Below are positions 42,162 through 50,659 of a stretch of 64,000 bases of DNA, piece after piece. Origin of the DNA: Paenibacillus humicola (lineage in GTDB: Bacteria > Bacillota > Bacilli > Paenibacillales > Paenibacillaceae); assembly GCF_028826105.1 (NCBI RefSeq), contig NZ_JAQGPL010000001.1, forward strand, positions 2,568,501 through 2,632,500, written 5' to 3'. The translations under genes and the position numbers were made by a program. The stretch's first letter is position 1; the number at the start of each line of letters is the position of its first letter. Below the pieces are notes generated by a model. It was not told the DNA's origin. It saw only the letters and a program-made list of their open reading frames with translations, and did no database searches.

Positions 42162-42704
42162 ATGAAAATAATGGTCATCGTTACCCACCCGAATATCGAA
42201 TCGTCCGTCTGGAATAAAACATGGGCCGACGAATTGAAAAAACATGATGAGATCACGATTCATGAATTATATAAAGAATATCCGGACGAAAACATTGATG
42301 TCCATCGGGAGCAGCAGTTAATCTTGGCCCATGACCGGATTATTTTCCAGTATCCGCTATATTGGTACAGCGCGCCGCCGTTGCTGAAAAAATGGTTTGA
42401 AGACGTGCTGCTGTACAACTGGGCATACGGTCCTGAAGGAAATAAGACAGCCGGCAAAGAAATCGGGGTCGCGTTCTCGTATGGCGCGCCTACGGAAGCT
42501 TATCAACCGACCGGTTCCAACCGCTTCACGCTGGAGGAAATTTTGGTTCCCGTCCAAGCGCTTGCCAACTATATCAGCGCCGTGTACCTGCCTCACTTTG
42601 CGTATAACACGCTCGACTTAACGCGCTTGGCGCAAAGCAGCAAAGATTACGTACGGCATATTAAGACGGTTAAGCCTTTGATTGTACGAAAACGCAATGA
42701 TTGA
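42162..42704 (+). CDS. Flavodoxin-fold NAD(P)H:quinone reductase (KefF/YwrO-like)
   Basis: A 180-residue flavodoxin-like fold protein. The FMN site is suggested by VIVTHPNIESS at the N-terminus, FQYPLYWYSAPPLLKKWFEDV in the middle (a hallmark of the NQO1/KefF/MdaB group) and FSYGAPTEAY. It reduces quinones or electrophiles by two electrons. Start ATG 42162 follows GGAGCG. The TetR gene and the twin operators upstream suggest induction by quinone-type stress. Confidence 0.88.
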   Translation: MKIMVIVTHPNIESSVWNKTWADELKKHDEITIHELYKEYPDENIDVHREQQLILAHDRIIFQYPLYWYSAPPLLKKWFEDVLLYNWAYGPEGNKTAGKEIGVAFSYGAPTEAYQPTGSNRFTLEEILVPVQALANYISAVYLPHFAYNTLDLTRLAQSSKDYVRHIKTVKPLIVRKRND

Positions 42705-42710
42705 CGCGAT

Positions 42711-42881
42711 TTGTCCCCGGTGCCGGATGGAACGGCCAGTCTGCGTACCGCTCTGAAACAATTGCTTGAAGGTACGAATGCCGAGGTTCGCTTGAACCCA
42801 GGCATTCGTCCGGAAGGCGAAGACTACCGGAAGGTGATGACGGCCGATTGGGCGGAACTGCGCGATTCAAAGCCAGAATGA
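42711..42881 (+). pseudogene. Short open frame, probable gene remnant
   Basis: A 56-codon frame (LSPVPDGTASLRTALKQLL, then NPGIRPEGEDYRKVM) that starts 6 nt after the reductase stop without a ribosome site. Codon use is coding-like, but I do not recognise the family. It looks like the 3' end of a gene whose 5' part was lost. The rest of 42882-43055 shows nothing. Confidence 0.3.
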
Positions 42882-43055
42882 AACAACCGGCGCACAACCT
42901 TCAATACAGAAGGAAGATAACTTTGCCATTGGCTATCGAATTTCACCAGAGGAACCGTTTACCCATTGATTAACGATTTCTGATGCATTTGAATGCTGCT
43001 CTTTTAAAGACTCGGATTTATCATGCAAATATATGTAACAGGGAGATGCTTGACA

Positions 43056-44237
43056 TTGGGTAAGAAGAATAGGAACCCATTGATTGCAATTATTGCAATT
43101 GCATTAGGTGCTTTCTCAATTTCTCTTGCAGAGTTTTTGCCAGTTGGTCTTCTTTATGAAATTAGCCGAAGCTTTGATGTATCGGAGGGAACTGCCGGAA
43201 TTACAGTGACATCCACATCAATACTGGCGGCCATTGCGGGTCCGATTCTTACGATAGCTATCGGACGTCTGGATAGGCGGATGGTGGTTCTCGGACTGTC
43301 GTTGCTGCTTATTGTATCTAATGTACTCTCGATGATTACAACCCATTTCTTTGTGCTAGTCATTGCGCGAATCATTCTTGGAATCAGTGTTGGAGGATTC
43401 TGGGCTGTGGCTATGACAGCTCAAGCAAAGTTAGTTCCGCAAAAGAAGGTAGCAAAAGCGACCTCGATTGTCCTTGGAGGATTTGGGATTGGCACGGTCA
43501 TAAGTGTTCCATTAGCCTCTTTTATAGCCGCACATTTTGATTTAAGGATCGTTTTCACGATAGGATGCATACTTGCGATTGCTGTTTTCATCATCCAGTT
43601 CATACTGCTTCCGAGAATTCCGATGGAACAGGGGATTCAAGGAAAAGATTTCCTGAAGCTGTTAAAAATAAAGAAAGTAGTAACGGTCTTTGTTATTGCG
43701 ATTCTCACTGTGGGTGGTCAATTTGCGGCCTACACGTATATAACACCTTTTTTCCAAAAAGTGACTGGAATCGGCCCGAATCTACTTAGTGCGATATTGC
43801 TCGTTTATGGGATTGTTTCTTTCATAAGCAATTTTGCCGCGGGTTTCATAGCCGGACGCAGTCTCAAGAGATTGTTAGTGGGGACAGTCGTTATTTTCCT
43901 TATTTCATTACTGGGCATTTCACTGTTTGGAGATAACGTTGTAATTTCAATCATTGCTTTCATTATTTGGGCGGTCGCCTGGGGAATGGCTCCCTTGGGC
44001 CTGCAGTTATTGGTTTATTCAACTGCTGGGAATGCTATAGAAGCCGTGAGTCCGATCTATGTAGGTATTTATCAATTGTCTGTCAGCTTGGGAGCTTTAA
44101 TAGGCGGTTTGGTAGTTGATACGACCAATGTAAACGGCGCGATGTGGCTGGGAACGTTCTCGTTCGCTTTGGTATTCATCCTTCTTACGGTTACCTCGAC
44201 AGTCAATAACCGTTCTCTAGTCAGTCAAACAGAATAA
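43056..44237 (+). CDS. MFS transporter, DHA1-type drug/metabolite exporter (AraJ/YdhP-like)
   Basis: A 393-residue twelve-helix transporter. Motif-like segments are AEFLPVGLLYEIS after helix 1, the loop LDRRMVV, ISVGGFWAVAMTAQ, and TAGNAIEAVSPIYVGIYQLSVSLGALIGG near helix 11. These are typical of the AraJ/YdhP-type exporters. TTG 43056 is preferred (GGGAGA 9 nt upstream). The ATG at 43023 lacks a ribosome site. The gene is clearly richer in A/T than the regions on either side, suggesting transfer. It may export a toxic compound together with the reductase. Confidence 0.85.
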   Translation: MGKKNRNPLIAIIAIALGAFSISLAEFLPVGLLYEISRSFDVSEGTAGITVTSTSILAAIAGPILTIAIGRLDRRMVVLGLSLLLIVSNVLSMITTHFFVLVIARIILGISVGGFWAVAMTAQAKLVPQKKVAKATSIVLGGFGIGTVISVPLASFIAAHFDLRIVFTIGCILAIAVFIIQFILLPRIPMEQGIQGKDFLKLLKIKKVVTVFVIAILTVGGQFAAYTYITPFFQKVTGIGPNLLSAILLVYGIVSFISNFAAGFIAGRSLKRLLVGTVVIFLISLLGISLFGDNVVISIIAFIIWAVAWGMAPLGLQLLVYSTAGNAIEAVSPIYVGIYQLSVSLGALIGGLVVDTTNVNGAMWLGTFSFALVFILLTVTSTVNNRSLVSQTE

Positions 44238-44285
44238 GGAAAAAATTGTTGAAGTTAATCGTGCTTAATCCCTTAAGAAGAAGCG

Positions 44286-44489
44286 TTCGTCATCGGGCCG
44301 ATAGAGCACCCCGAATTGATTCAGGATTCCGAAACGGCTGCACGTATCCGGCGAAAATCATACAGCTGATTAAGGAAGAAGGTATCGTTCCCGCAAAGTC
44401 TAGTAGAGGTCAGAAAAGTACAGGGGACACCGTTTGGATTGTCGACGGTGCTTGGTCACGCTATTGACGATGTTCATCGGACGGAATGA
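44286..44489 (+). pseudogene. Remnant of an unidentified gene with an internal stop
   Basis: The frame reads FVIGPIEHPELIQDSETAAR, then after an in-frame TGA, LVEVRKVQGTPFGLSTVLG and HAIDDVH. Both parts look like conserved protein sequence. No start or ribosome site precedes it. I do not recognise the family. It is best read as decayed sequence within the AT-rich island. Confidence 0.35.
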
Positions 44490-44777
44490 GGGGTCAGGCG
44501 CAGACGATTAACAAATTTTTTAGTGTACAAGAAGGTGACAATTCCGGTCGGATATTTGAAAAACGGTTGTTCGCCTTTTCGACAGGCGATCGGACTGAGG
44601 ATGGTCTTTTCATGAAAAAGAAAGCTTTTTGTCCGTAAACCTGACATTAACCGACAGGACACGCCAGTTTATCCCCCTGTCTTTTGATGCAAATATTTGC
44701 AGTTTGACGAGTTCTTTTGTACACTTTCCCTATTAAGTTGATTTGCGTATCCGATCAGCAAAGGGGAATAAGGGCAA
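44490..44777. promoter_or_regulatory. Upstream region of the IclR gene with a 12-bp palindrome
   Basis: No gene is seen. A perfect palindrome GCAAATATTTGC (44689-44700) lies directly ahead of TTGACG (44704-44709), a possible -35 box. No -10 is well spaced (TATTAA lies 21 bases on). The palindrome could be a site for autoregulation. It does not resemble the operator found downstream of the IclR gene. Confidence 0.35.
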
Positions 44778-45557
44778 GTGCAGAACAAAAACAAGACCGT
44801 CGTCAAGTCCATGGATCTTCTGAATCTGTTTTTGTCGCATACGAAATTGAATTTGAACGAAATGATTCAGCTGTCCGGCATTCCGAAAACCTCCGTGCAC
44901 CGCATGGTCGGTTCGCTGGAGGACATGGGCTTTCTGCAGCGGGATCATGAAGGGAAGTATGCGCTCGGACTGGTGTTTCTCCAATTCGGCAATCTAGTGG
45001 CGGAGCGGCTGGACATCCGGAATATCGCTCTGCCGATCATGCGGGAGCTTCGCGAGCGGGTGGGCGAAGCGGTTCATCTTGTCGTCAAGGACGGCAGGGA
45101 ATCGATCTATATCGAAAAGCTGGATACGGACCACCCCGTACGCCTGTACACCAAAATCGGACGCAGGTCGCCTTTGTACGCGGGAGCCTGCTCGCGGATC
45201 CTGCTCGCCTTCATGGATGAGACGGAACGGGAGCAGTACCTGAGCGAGGTCGAGCTGCTGCCGATCGGGAACGGGACGATTACGGCCAAGGAGAAACTGC
45301 GGGCGGTGCTGGAGACGTCGAGGAAAAAAGGCTACAGCTTCAGCCTGTCCGAGCTTGAAAATTATACGGCCGAGCTGGCTGCGCCGATCTTCGATCATAA
45401 CGGCCGGCTGACGGCCGGCATCAGCGTCGCAGGGCCCGAGGTCCGCTTTCACAAAGACCGTTTGCCGGAGCTGGCCGAGGATGTCATGCGGGCGGCAAAT
45501 GAAATTTCGCATATGCTCGGCTGGATCGAACCGGTGGCCGGTTCGACGGCGGGGTAA
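44778..45557 (+). CDS. IclR-family transcriptional regulator
   Basis: A 259-residue regulator. The N-terminal winged helix is at about 5-65 (LNEMIQLSGIPKTSVHRMVGSLEDMGFLQRD). The effector domain shows ALPIMRELRERVGEAVHLVV, the GRRSPLYAGACSRILLAF loop, GYSFSLSELE and AAPIFDHNGRLTAGISVAGP. IclR proteins commonly control degradation of aromatic and carboxylic compounds. Start GTG 44778 follows AAAGGGGAATAAGGG. It lies in the same orientation just before the long operon and its palindromic operator, and is the likely regulator. Confidence 0.92.
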   Translation: MQNKNKTVVKSMDLLNLFLSHTKLNLNEMIQLSGIPKTSVHRMVGSLEDMGFLQRDHEGKYALGLVFLQFGNLVAERLDIRNIALPIMRELRERVGEAVHLVVKDGRESIYIEKLDTDHPVRLYTKIGRRSPLYAGACSRILLAFMDETEREQYLSEVELLPIGNGTITAKEKLRAVLETSRKKGYSFSLSELENYTAELAAPIFDHNGRLTAGISVAGPEVRFHKDRLPELAEDVMRAANEISHMLGWIEPVAGSTAG

Positions 45558-45567
45558 TGGTTATAGG

Positions 45568-45600
45568 AGCTCATCTCCGGACGGAGAATGGGCTTTTTTT
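45568..45600 (+). terminator. Rho-independent terminator of the IclR gene
   Basis: AGCTCATCTCC (45568-45578) pairs with GGAGAATGGGCT (45583-45594) with one bulged A, followed by seven T. Confidence 0.8.
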
Positions 45601-45717
45601 ATCCCCTTATATCATCCACAACCATTTTTTAAATCCCCATCCAAATTAACGAAATTGTGTTATAAAACCTACACAAATATGACGAAATAATGTTACCTTA
45701 AATCACAAAGAAATTCC

Positions 45718-45806
45718 TTGATTTTTATCATTCCAGCCTTATAATAAAACTAGGTTTTAATTTTCGGTACTTAAGTTCCGAAATTCGGTATTGCGAGATT
45801 CGGAAC
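45718..45806 (+). promoter_or_regulatory. Promoter and palindromic operator of the long catabolic operon
   Basis: The -35 TTGATT (45718-45723), 16-bp spacer and consensus -10 TATAAT (45740-45745) form a strong promoter. About 10-30 bases past the start point lies TTTCGGtACTTAAGTtCCGAAA (45762-45783). It is a 22-bp palindrome with one mismatched pair. A second dyad overlaps it: GTTCCGAA (45775-45782) and TTCGGAAC (45799-45806). The adjacent IclR protein is the probable ligand. No gene lies in 45601-45868. Confidence 0.75.
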
Positions 45807-45868
45807 AATTTTTATAGATTCCCATCGAAGATGTCGTCTATCACAACATGAACGCGGGAGTGATCGCA

Positions 45869-46342
45869 TTGCTTTCCCTTCAACAATTAAGAGAGATCGT
45901 GAAAATGGTCGAAGAATCGGGTATTCAAAAATTCGAGTACGAGACGTCCAGGGTGATCATTGCGAAAAACGACGGCACCGAAATTTCCGTTCCGGTGTCC
46001 GCTTCCGGGCCGCTGTATGAGCCGGACAAGCCGCGCGAATCCCATATGGCTTTTGCGCCGTCGCCGGCGGACGGCGTTGAAACCGCGGCTGCCGAGACAG
46101 CCGAAAAAACGATTACCGCTCCGATGCTGGGCACGTTCTACGCTGCGCCGGAGCCGGGGAAAGAGCCGTTTGTGCAGGCCGGCAAGCAAGTAACCGCCGA
46201 TACCGTCGTTTGCGTATTGGAAGCGATGAAGCTGTTTAACGAGATTAGGGCCGGCGTTGAAGGGGAAATTGTGAAGGTGCTGGTAGAAGACGGGGAATTC
46301 GTCGAATACGGTCGCCCGCTCTTCTTGGTCAAAACGGATTAA
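45869..46342 (+). CDS. accB: Biotin carboxyl carrier protein (AccB-like)
   Basis: A 157-residue BCCP. The N-terminal helix ([17 protein letters not shown]) resembles AccB. It is followed by a short Pro/Ala/Glu linker (55-80) and the biotinyl domain with the site EAMKL, Lys121. TTG 45869 is chosen because GGGAG (45856-45860) lies 8 nt upstream. ATG 45848 lacks such a site. No AccA/AccD carboxyltransferase is present. Its partners in this operon are more likely the PxpB/PxpC proteins, which resemble the carboxyltransferase part of urea carboxylase. It is the first gene of the operon. Confidence 0.88.
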   Translation: MLSLQQLREIVKMVEESGIQKFEYETSRVIIAKNDGTEISVPVSASGPLYEPDKPRESHMAFAPSPADGVETAAAETAEKTITAPMLGTFYAAPEPGKEPFVQAGKQVTADTVVCVLEAMKLFNEIRAGVEGEIVKVLVEDGEFVEYGRPLFLVKTD

Positions 46343-46374
46343 TCCGATTTAACAGTGGGAAGGGTGGCCGTGAC

Positions 46375-47796
46375 GTGTTCAAAAAAATACTGATCGCCAA
46401 TCGGGGCGAAATTGCCGTCAGAATCATACGCGCCTGCCGCGAAATGGGAATTGAGACTGTCGCGGTATACTCGGAGGCGGACCGTCAAGCGCTTCACGTG
46501 AAGATGGCGGACCAAGCGTTTTGCATCGGACCAGGTGCTACGAAGGACAGTTATTTGAACATCGCGAACATTATGCACGCGGCCGTATTCGCCCAGGCCG
46601 ACGCCATTCATCCCGGGTACGGATTTTTGGCGGAGAACCCCGATTTTGCGGAAATTTGCGATGCGTTCGATATCGAGTTCATCGGTCCGGACGCCGACGT
46701 CATCCGGCAGATGGGAATGAAAGCCGCGGCGCGGGAAGCGATGAAGCTGGCCGGCCTGCCGGTCATTCCCGGAACGGAAGGCGTCATTGAAGACGAGCGG
46801 CTTGCCGTCAAGGTTGCAGCCGAAATCGGCTATCCCGTCATCGTGAAGGCGGCTTCCGGCGGCGGCGGCAAAGGGATGCGGATCGCATACGGCGAAGATG
46901 GCCTGATCCCTTCCATCCGGCATGCGCGGAAGGAGGCGGAGAGCGCTTTTGGCAACGGGGATGTTTATCTGGAGAAGTACTTGGAAGCGCCGCGCCATAT
47001 CGAAATTCAAATTATGGCCGATAAACACGGCAACGTCGTTCATTTGGGCGAGAGGGACTGCTCGATCCAGCGGCGGCATCAGAAGCTTGTCGAGGAAGCG
47101 CCGTCTCCCGCAATCGACCCGGAGCTTCGGAAGCGGATGGGCGAAATGGCCGTGCGGGCCGCAAGGGAGATCGATTATCACGGCGCCGGCACGATCGAAT
47201 TTCTGCTTGACCGAAGCGGACGGTTTTATTTTATGGAGATGAACACCCGCATTCAGGTCGAGCATCCGGTGACCGAATGGGTGACGGGTTTCGATCTGGT
47301 CCGGGAGCAAATCGCCGTCGCCGCGGGGCAGCCCTTGTCCTTCCGCCAGGAGGATGTGAGGCTGCAGGGGTGTTCGATCGAATGCCGGATCAATGCGGAA
47401 GATCCGGACAACCTGTTTATGCCGTCCCCCGGGAAGGTTACGGCCTATTTGCCGCCAGGCGGCTTCGGCGTAAGGGTGGACAGCGCCGTCTATACGGGGT
47501 GCGTCATTTCGCCGTTTTACGATTCGATGGTAGCGAAGGTCATCGTGTGGGGGAAAGACCGGACGGAAGCGATCGGGCGAATGAAACGGGCGCTCGGCGA
47601 ATTTGTTGTCGAAGGCGTGGATACGACGATACCGTTTCATCGCAAGCTATTGGATAACGAAAGGTTTGCCAGCGGGGATTTTCAAACCGATTTTCTGGAA
47701 AGCGGCCTAATCAGCGGGGAGGATACAGCATGCGATACAACTTCGATGAGCCGTTTGGAACGTTTTGTTCAGACTCAATCAAGTGGAATTTCGTAA
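46375..47796 (+). CDS. accC: Biotin carboxylase (AccC-like)
   Basis: A 473-residue ATP-grasp biotin carboxylase. The N-domain is [20 protein letters not shown]. The Gly-rich ATP loop ([13 protein letters not shown]) is near 158-170. The ligase core ends in [13 protein letters not shown], with the catalytic Arg. It carboxylates biotin on the carrier encoded just upstream. The true AccC domain ends near residue 445. The last ~22 residues are read through the start of the next gene, giving a 67-nt overlap. Start GTG 46375. It probably serves a specialised amide carboxylase rather than fatty acid synthesis. Confidence 0.9.
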   Translation: MFKKILIANRGEIAVRIIRACREMGIETVAVYSEADRQALHVKMADQAFCIGPGATKDSYLNIANIMHAAVFAQADAIHPGYGFLAENPDFAEICDAFDIEFIGPDADVIRQMGMKAAAREAMKLAGLPVIPGTEGVIEDERLAVKVAAEIGYPVIVKAASGGGGKGMRIAYGEDGLIPSIRHARKEAESAFGNGDVYLEKYLEAPRHIEIQIMADKHGNVVHLGERDCSIQRRHQKLVEEAPSPAIDPELRKRMGEMAVRAAREIDYHGAGTIEFLLDRSGRFYFMEMNTRIQVEHPVTEWVTGFDLVREQIAVAAGQPLSFRQEDVRLQGCSIECRINAEDPDNLFMPSPGKVTAYLPPGGFGVRVDSAVYTGCVISPFYDSMVAKVIVWGKDRTEAIGRMKRALGEFVVEGVDTTIPFHRKLLDNERFASGDFQTDFLESGLISGEDTACDTTSMSRLERFVQTQSSGIS

Positions 47797-48917
47797 AGGA
47801 CTTTTTCGGCGAAGAAGATCTGCTCCCGATGTGGATTGCGGATATGGACTTTGCAAGCCCGCAGCCGGTCATCGACGCGCTGAGGGAAAGAGCCGCGCAG
47901 GGAATTTACGGGTATACCGCGCGGCCTGGCTCGTTATATGAAGCGATTTCCGGCTGGATGATGCGCAGACACGACTGGGCGGTTGAACGCGATTGGATTT
48001 GTTACTCGCCCGGCGTCGTAACGGCACTGATCGCATGCGTTCAGACATTTACGAGCCCGGGTGACGGCGTCATCATCCAGCCCCCCGTCTACCCGCCGTT
48101 TGCGAAGCTGGTGGAAGGAAACGGGCGGAAGGTCGTCGCAAACCCGCTGATCCATCGCAACGGACGTTATGAAATGGATTTTGCCGATTTGGAGCAAAAA
48201 ATAAAAGAAACCGGAGCCCGCTTGCTCATTTTGTGCAGCCCGCACAATCCCGTCGGAAGAGTGTGGACCAGGGCGGAGCTGGAGCGGCTGACGGAACTAT
48301 GCCTGGCGCACGGCGTGCTGATCGTCTCCGATGAAATTCATGCCGACCTCGTTTTCCCGAACCATAAGCATACCCCCCTTGCGGTTGTTTCCGAGAAAGC
48401 GGCCGCCAGCTCCATCATCTGTATGGCGCCCAGCAAAACCTTTAATATTCCGGGATTGTCTACTTCTTTTATCATCATTCCCAATCCGGATTTGCGCGAA
48501 GCGTTTGATCGCACGCTTCAGGATGCGCATCAGTCCATGACCAATACGTTCGGCATCGTCGCCTCCGAAAGCGCGTACCGGCATGGTGATGAGTGGCTGA
48601 GCGAGTGCCTGTCGTATATTCGCGCAAACACCGACTTCGCGATTGCGTTTTTCGAGCGGAATTTGCCGGAAATCCGAACGACGAATCCGGAGGGGACCTT
48701 TTTGCTGTGGCTTGATTGCCGAGACTTGGGGATGGATCCGTACAGCCTTGCGCAGTTCATGATCAAGGAAGCGAGGGTAGCCTTGAGCAGCGGTTCGGAT
48801 TTCGGCAAAGAAGGGGACGGATTTCTGCGCATGAACCTTGCCTGCAGGCGGTCGACGCTCGAAGAGGGGCTGCGCCGGATTGAAAAAGCTGTTAAAGTGA
48901 AAATAAGCACAATATAA
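47730..48917 (+). CDS. MalY/PatB-family PLP-dependent C-S lyase/aminotransferase
   Basis: A 395-residue fold-type I PLP enzyme. MWIADMDF near the N-terminus, [23 protein letters not shown] and [10 protein letters not shown] with Schiff-base Lys236 are the signature of MalY/PatB. Known members cleave cystathionine or act as aminotransferases. Start ATG 47730 has GGGGAGG 6 nt upstream and lies inside the accC frame, so the two are translationally linked. Its place in the operon is odd for sulphur metabolism. A transamination or C-S cleavage step on the imported compound is possible. Confidence 0.9.
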   Translation: MRYNFDEPFGTFCSDSIKWNFVKDFFGEEDLLPMWIADMDFASPQPVIDALRERAAQGIYGYTARPGSLYEAISGWMMRRHDWAVERDWICYSPGVVTALIACVQTFTSPGDGVIIQPPVYPPFAKLVEGNGRKVVANPLIHRNGRYEMDFADLEQKIKETGARLLILCSPHNPVGRVWTRAELERLTELCLAHGVLIVSDEIHADLVFPNHKHTPLAVVSEKAAASSIICMAPSKTFNIPGLSTSFIIIPNPDLREAFDRTLQDAHQSMTNTFGIVASESAYRHGDEWLSECLSYIRANTDFAIAFFERNLPEIRTTNPEGTFLLWLDCRDLGMDPYSLAQFMIKEARVALSSGSDFGKEGDGFLRMNLACRRSTLEEGLRRIEKAVKVKISTI

Positions 48918-48963
48918 TGACGGCATTCGAGCCGATCTTCCAAATACAATCAGGGGGTGCGTC

Positions 48964-49737
48964 ATGGCTGTCAGGCCTGTCAGACTGGAGATTAAAGATT
49001 TGCTGGTTGGATATAATTCGCAAGGCCGGCAAACGATAGCATTAAAGGATGTTAATTTAAAGGTGGGCGACGGCGAATTCGTCTCCGTCGTCGGACCGAG
49101 CGGCTGCGGTAAATCGACGCTGCTTCGAGTCGTTTCGGGGCTTCTGAAGCCGCTGTCCGGTGAAGCGCTCGTCGATAATCGGCCGATAACCGACGTTCCC
49201 GACCATATCGGCATGGTATTCCAGAACGACGCCTTGCTGCCGTGGAAATCCATTCTCGATAACATCCGCCTGCCGCTTGTGATCAAAAAAATGTCGAAAG
49301 CCGAACAGGAAAAGGAAGCGATGCGGCTCATCCGCATGGTGGGACTTGAAGGCTTCGAGCATTTTTATCCGAAGCAGCTGTCGGGCGGCATGCGCAAACG
49401 GGTCGCGCTTGCGCGCACCTTTGCCTACGATCCGTCCATTTATTTAATGGACGAGCCTTTCGGTCCGCTCGATGCCCAGACTCGCGTGGTGATCGGGGAG
49501 CAATTCCTGAAAATGTGGGAAGCCGTCGGCAAAAGCGTCCTGTTCATTACGCACGATATCGAAGAGGCGGTCGCGCTGTCGGACCGCGTGGTCGTGATGT
49601 CGAAACGGCCGGGCCGGATCAAGGCCGAATTTACGGTCGATATCGAACGTCCGCGTCCGTTTTACGAAATTCGTTTTGATCCGCGTTTCAGGGAACTGCA
49701 GCGTGAAATATGGGAGAGTCTGTCAGAAGAGGAATAG
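48964..49737 (+). CDS. NitT/TauT-family ABC transporter ATP-binding protein
   Basis: A 257-residue ABC ATPase. The Walker A motif GPSGCGKST is at 44-52, the Q-loop is MVFQNDALLPW, the signature is LSGGMRKRVALAR, the Walker B is IYLMDEP followed by FGPLDAQTR, and the switch His is in FITHDIEEA. The overall pattern is that of SsuB/TauB/NrtD. It powers import by the permease and lipoprotein encoded next. Start ATG 48964 follows CAGGGGGTG. Confidence 0.92.
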   Translation: MAVRPVRLEIKDLLVGYNSQGRQTIALKDVNLKVGDGEFVSVVGPSGCGKSTLLRVVSGLLKPLSGEALVDNRPITDVPDHIGMVFQNDALLPWKSILDNIRLPLVIKKMSKAEQEKEAMRLIRMVGLEGFEHFYPKQLSGGMRKRVALARTFAYDPSIYLMDEPFGPLDAQTRVVIGEQFLKMWEAVGKSVLFITHDIEEAVALSDRVVVMSKRPGRIKAEFTVDIERPRPFYEIRFDPRFRELQREIWESLSEEE

Positions 49738-49747
49738 GGGGAACGAT

Positions 49748-50605
49748 ATGAAACAGGCACAAGCAACAAAGCGGGAGGCCGTCTCTGACCCGGAGGTTGC
49801 CCTCGTCAAACCTGTATCCGGATCGGATGGTCCGGATCGCGCAAGACCGAAACGGACGTCCGGCAATTGGTCGGTATGGGGCGGCAGAATCGCCGTCGGC
49901 GTCGTCCTGCTGGGCATCTGGCAGCTGCTGTCCGGAACGGTCATTAATGAATTTTGGTTCAGCAAGCCATCCCTGATCGCAGGCCGCATCATCGAAATCG
50001 CATTGACCGGAGAGCTTTGGCGCCATTTAGGAACTACGTTGGAGGAATGCCTGGCGGGCATGGCGATCGGCATGGTTGCCGGAACTCTGCTCGGCATCGC
50101 CGCGGCTTTCGGGGGCATTGTCGACAAATGGCTTCATCCTTACGTGATGGCGATTTACAGTCTGCCACGCGTTGCGTTGGCTCCGCTCTTTATCGTTTGG
50201 TTCGGGATCGGCTTTTCCTCCAAGGTCATCATGGTCGTGGCGATGGTTCTGTTCGTGGCGTTTTACAACTCCTATGAAGGGATCAAAAACATCGACCACA
50301 GCCTGCTCGATATGATGAAGACGTACAAAGCGAACCGGACGCAGGTCATGCGGTGGGTCATTCTCCCGTCGATCACGGTCTGGATTTTCACCAGCCTGCG
50401 GCTGAACATCGGCATGGCGCTGATCGGTTCGGTTATTGCGGAAATGGTCGGCGCAAACAAAGGCCTCGGCTATTACATTACTTACTCGTCCAGCCTGCTG
50501 GATACGACCGGTATTTATACCGGACTCGTGCTCATCATGCTGATCGCGCTCGTGCTTGAGCAAATCATCGTGCAATTCGAGCGGCGGCTGCTTCGGTATC
50601 GTTGA
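49748..50605 (+). CDS. NitT/TauT-family ABC transporter permease
   Basis: A 285-residue permease. A charged, Pro-rich cytoplasmic N-terminus (1-40) precedes six membrane segments, the first near 46-63. The ATPase-docking loop is MMKTYKANRTQVMRWVILPS. Start ATG 49748 follows AGGGGGAACG, 10 nt after the ATPase gene. Transporters of this family take up small carboxylates, sulphonates, taurine or aromatic acids, and thiamine precursors. Confidence 0.9.
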   Translation: MKQAQATKREAVSDPEVALVKPVSGSDGPDRARPKRTSGNWSVWGGRIAVGVVLLGIWQLLSGTVINEFWFSKPSLIAGRIIEIALTGELWRHLGTTLEECLAGMAIGMVAGTLLGIAAAFGGIVDKWLHPYVMAIYSLPRVALAPLFIVWFGIGFSSKVIMVVAMVLFVAFYNSYEGIKNIDHSLLDMMKTYKANRTQVMRWVILPSITVWIFTSLRLNIGMALIGSVIAEMVGANKGLGYYITYSSSLLDTTGIYTGLVLIMLIALVLEQIIVQFERRLLRYR

Positions 50606-50659
50606 ATCGGGTTTCAGTTCCCATACATCGATTCAAAAAAAATAAGGGGAGTAGATGTC

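Noticed and set aside
44286..44489. In-frame TGA read as selenocysteine
   Set aside because: No start codon, no ribosome site and no convincing SECIS hairpin after the TGA. Decay explains it better.
45869..47796. AccB and AccC taken as the acetyl-CoA carboxylase of fatty acid synthesis
   Set aside because: No accA/accD are nearby. The genes lead an inducible catabolic operon that supplies PxpB/PxpC, which resemble the carboxyltransferase of urea carboxylase. A second, housekeeping set is expected elsewhere, though I cannot see it.
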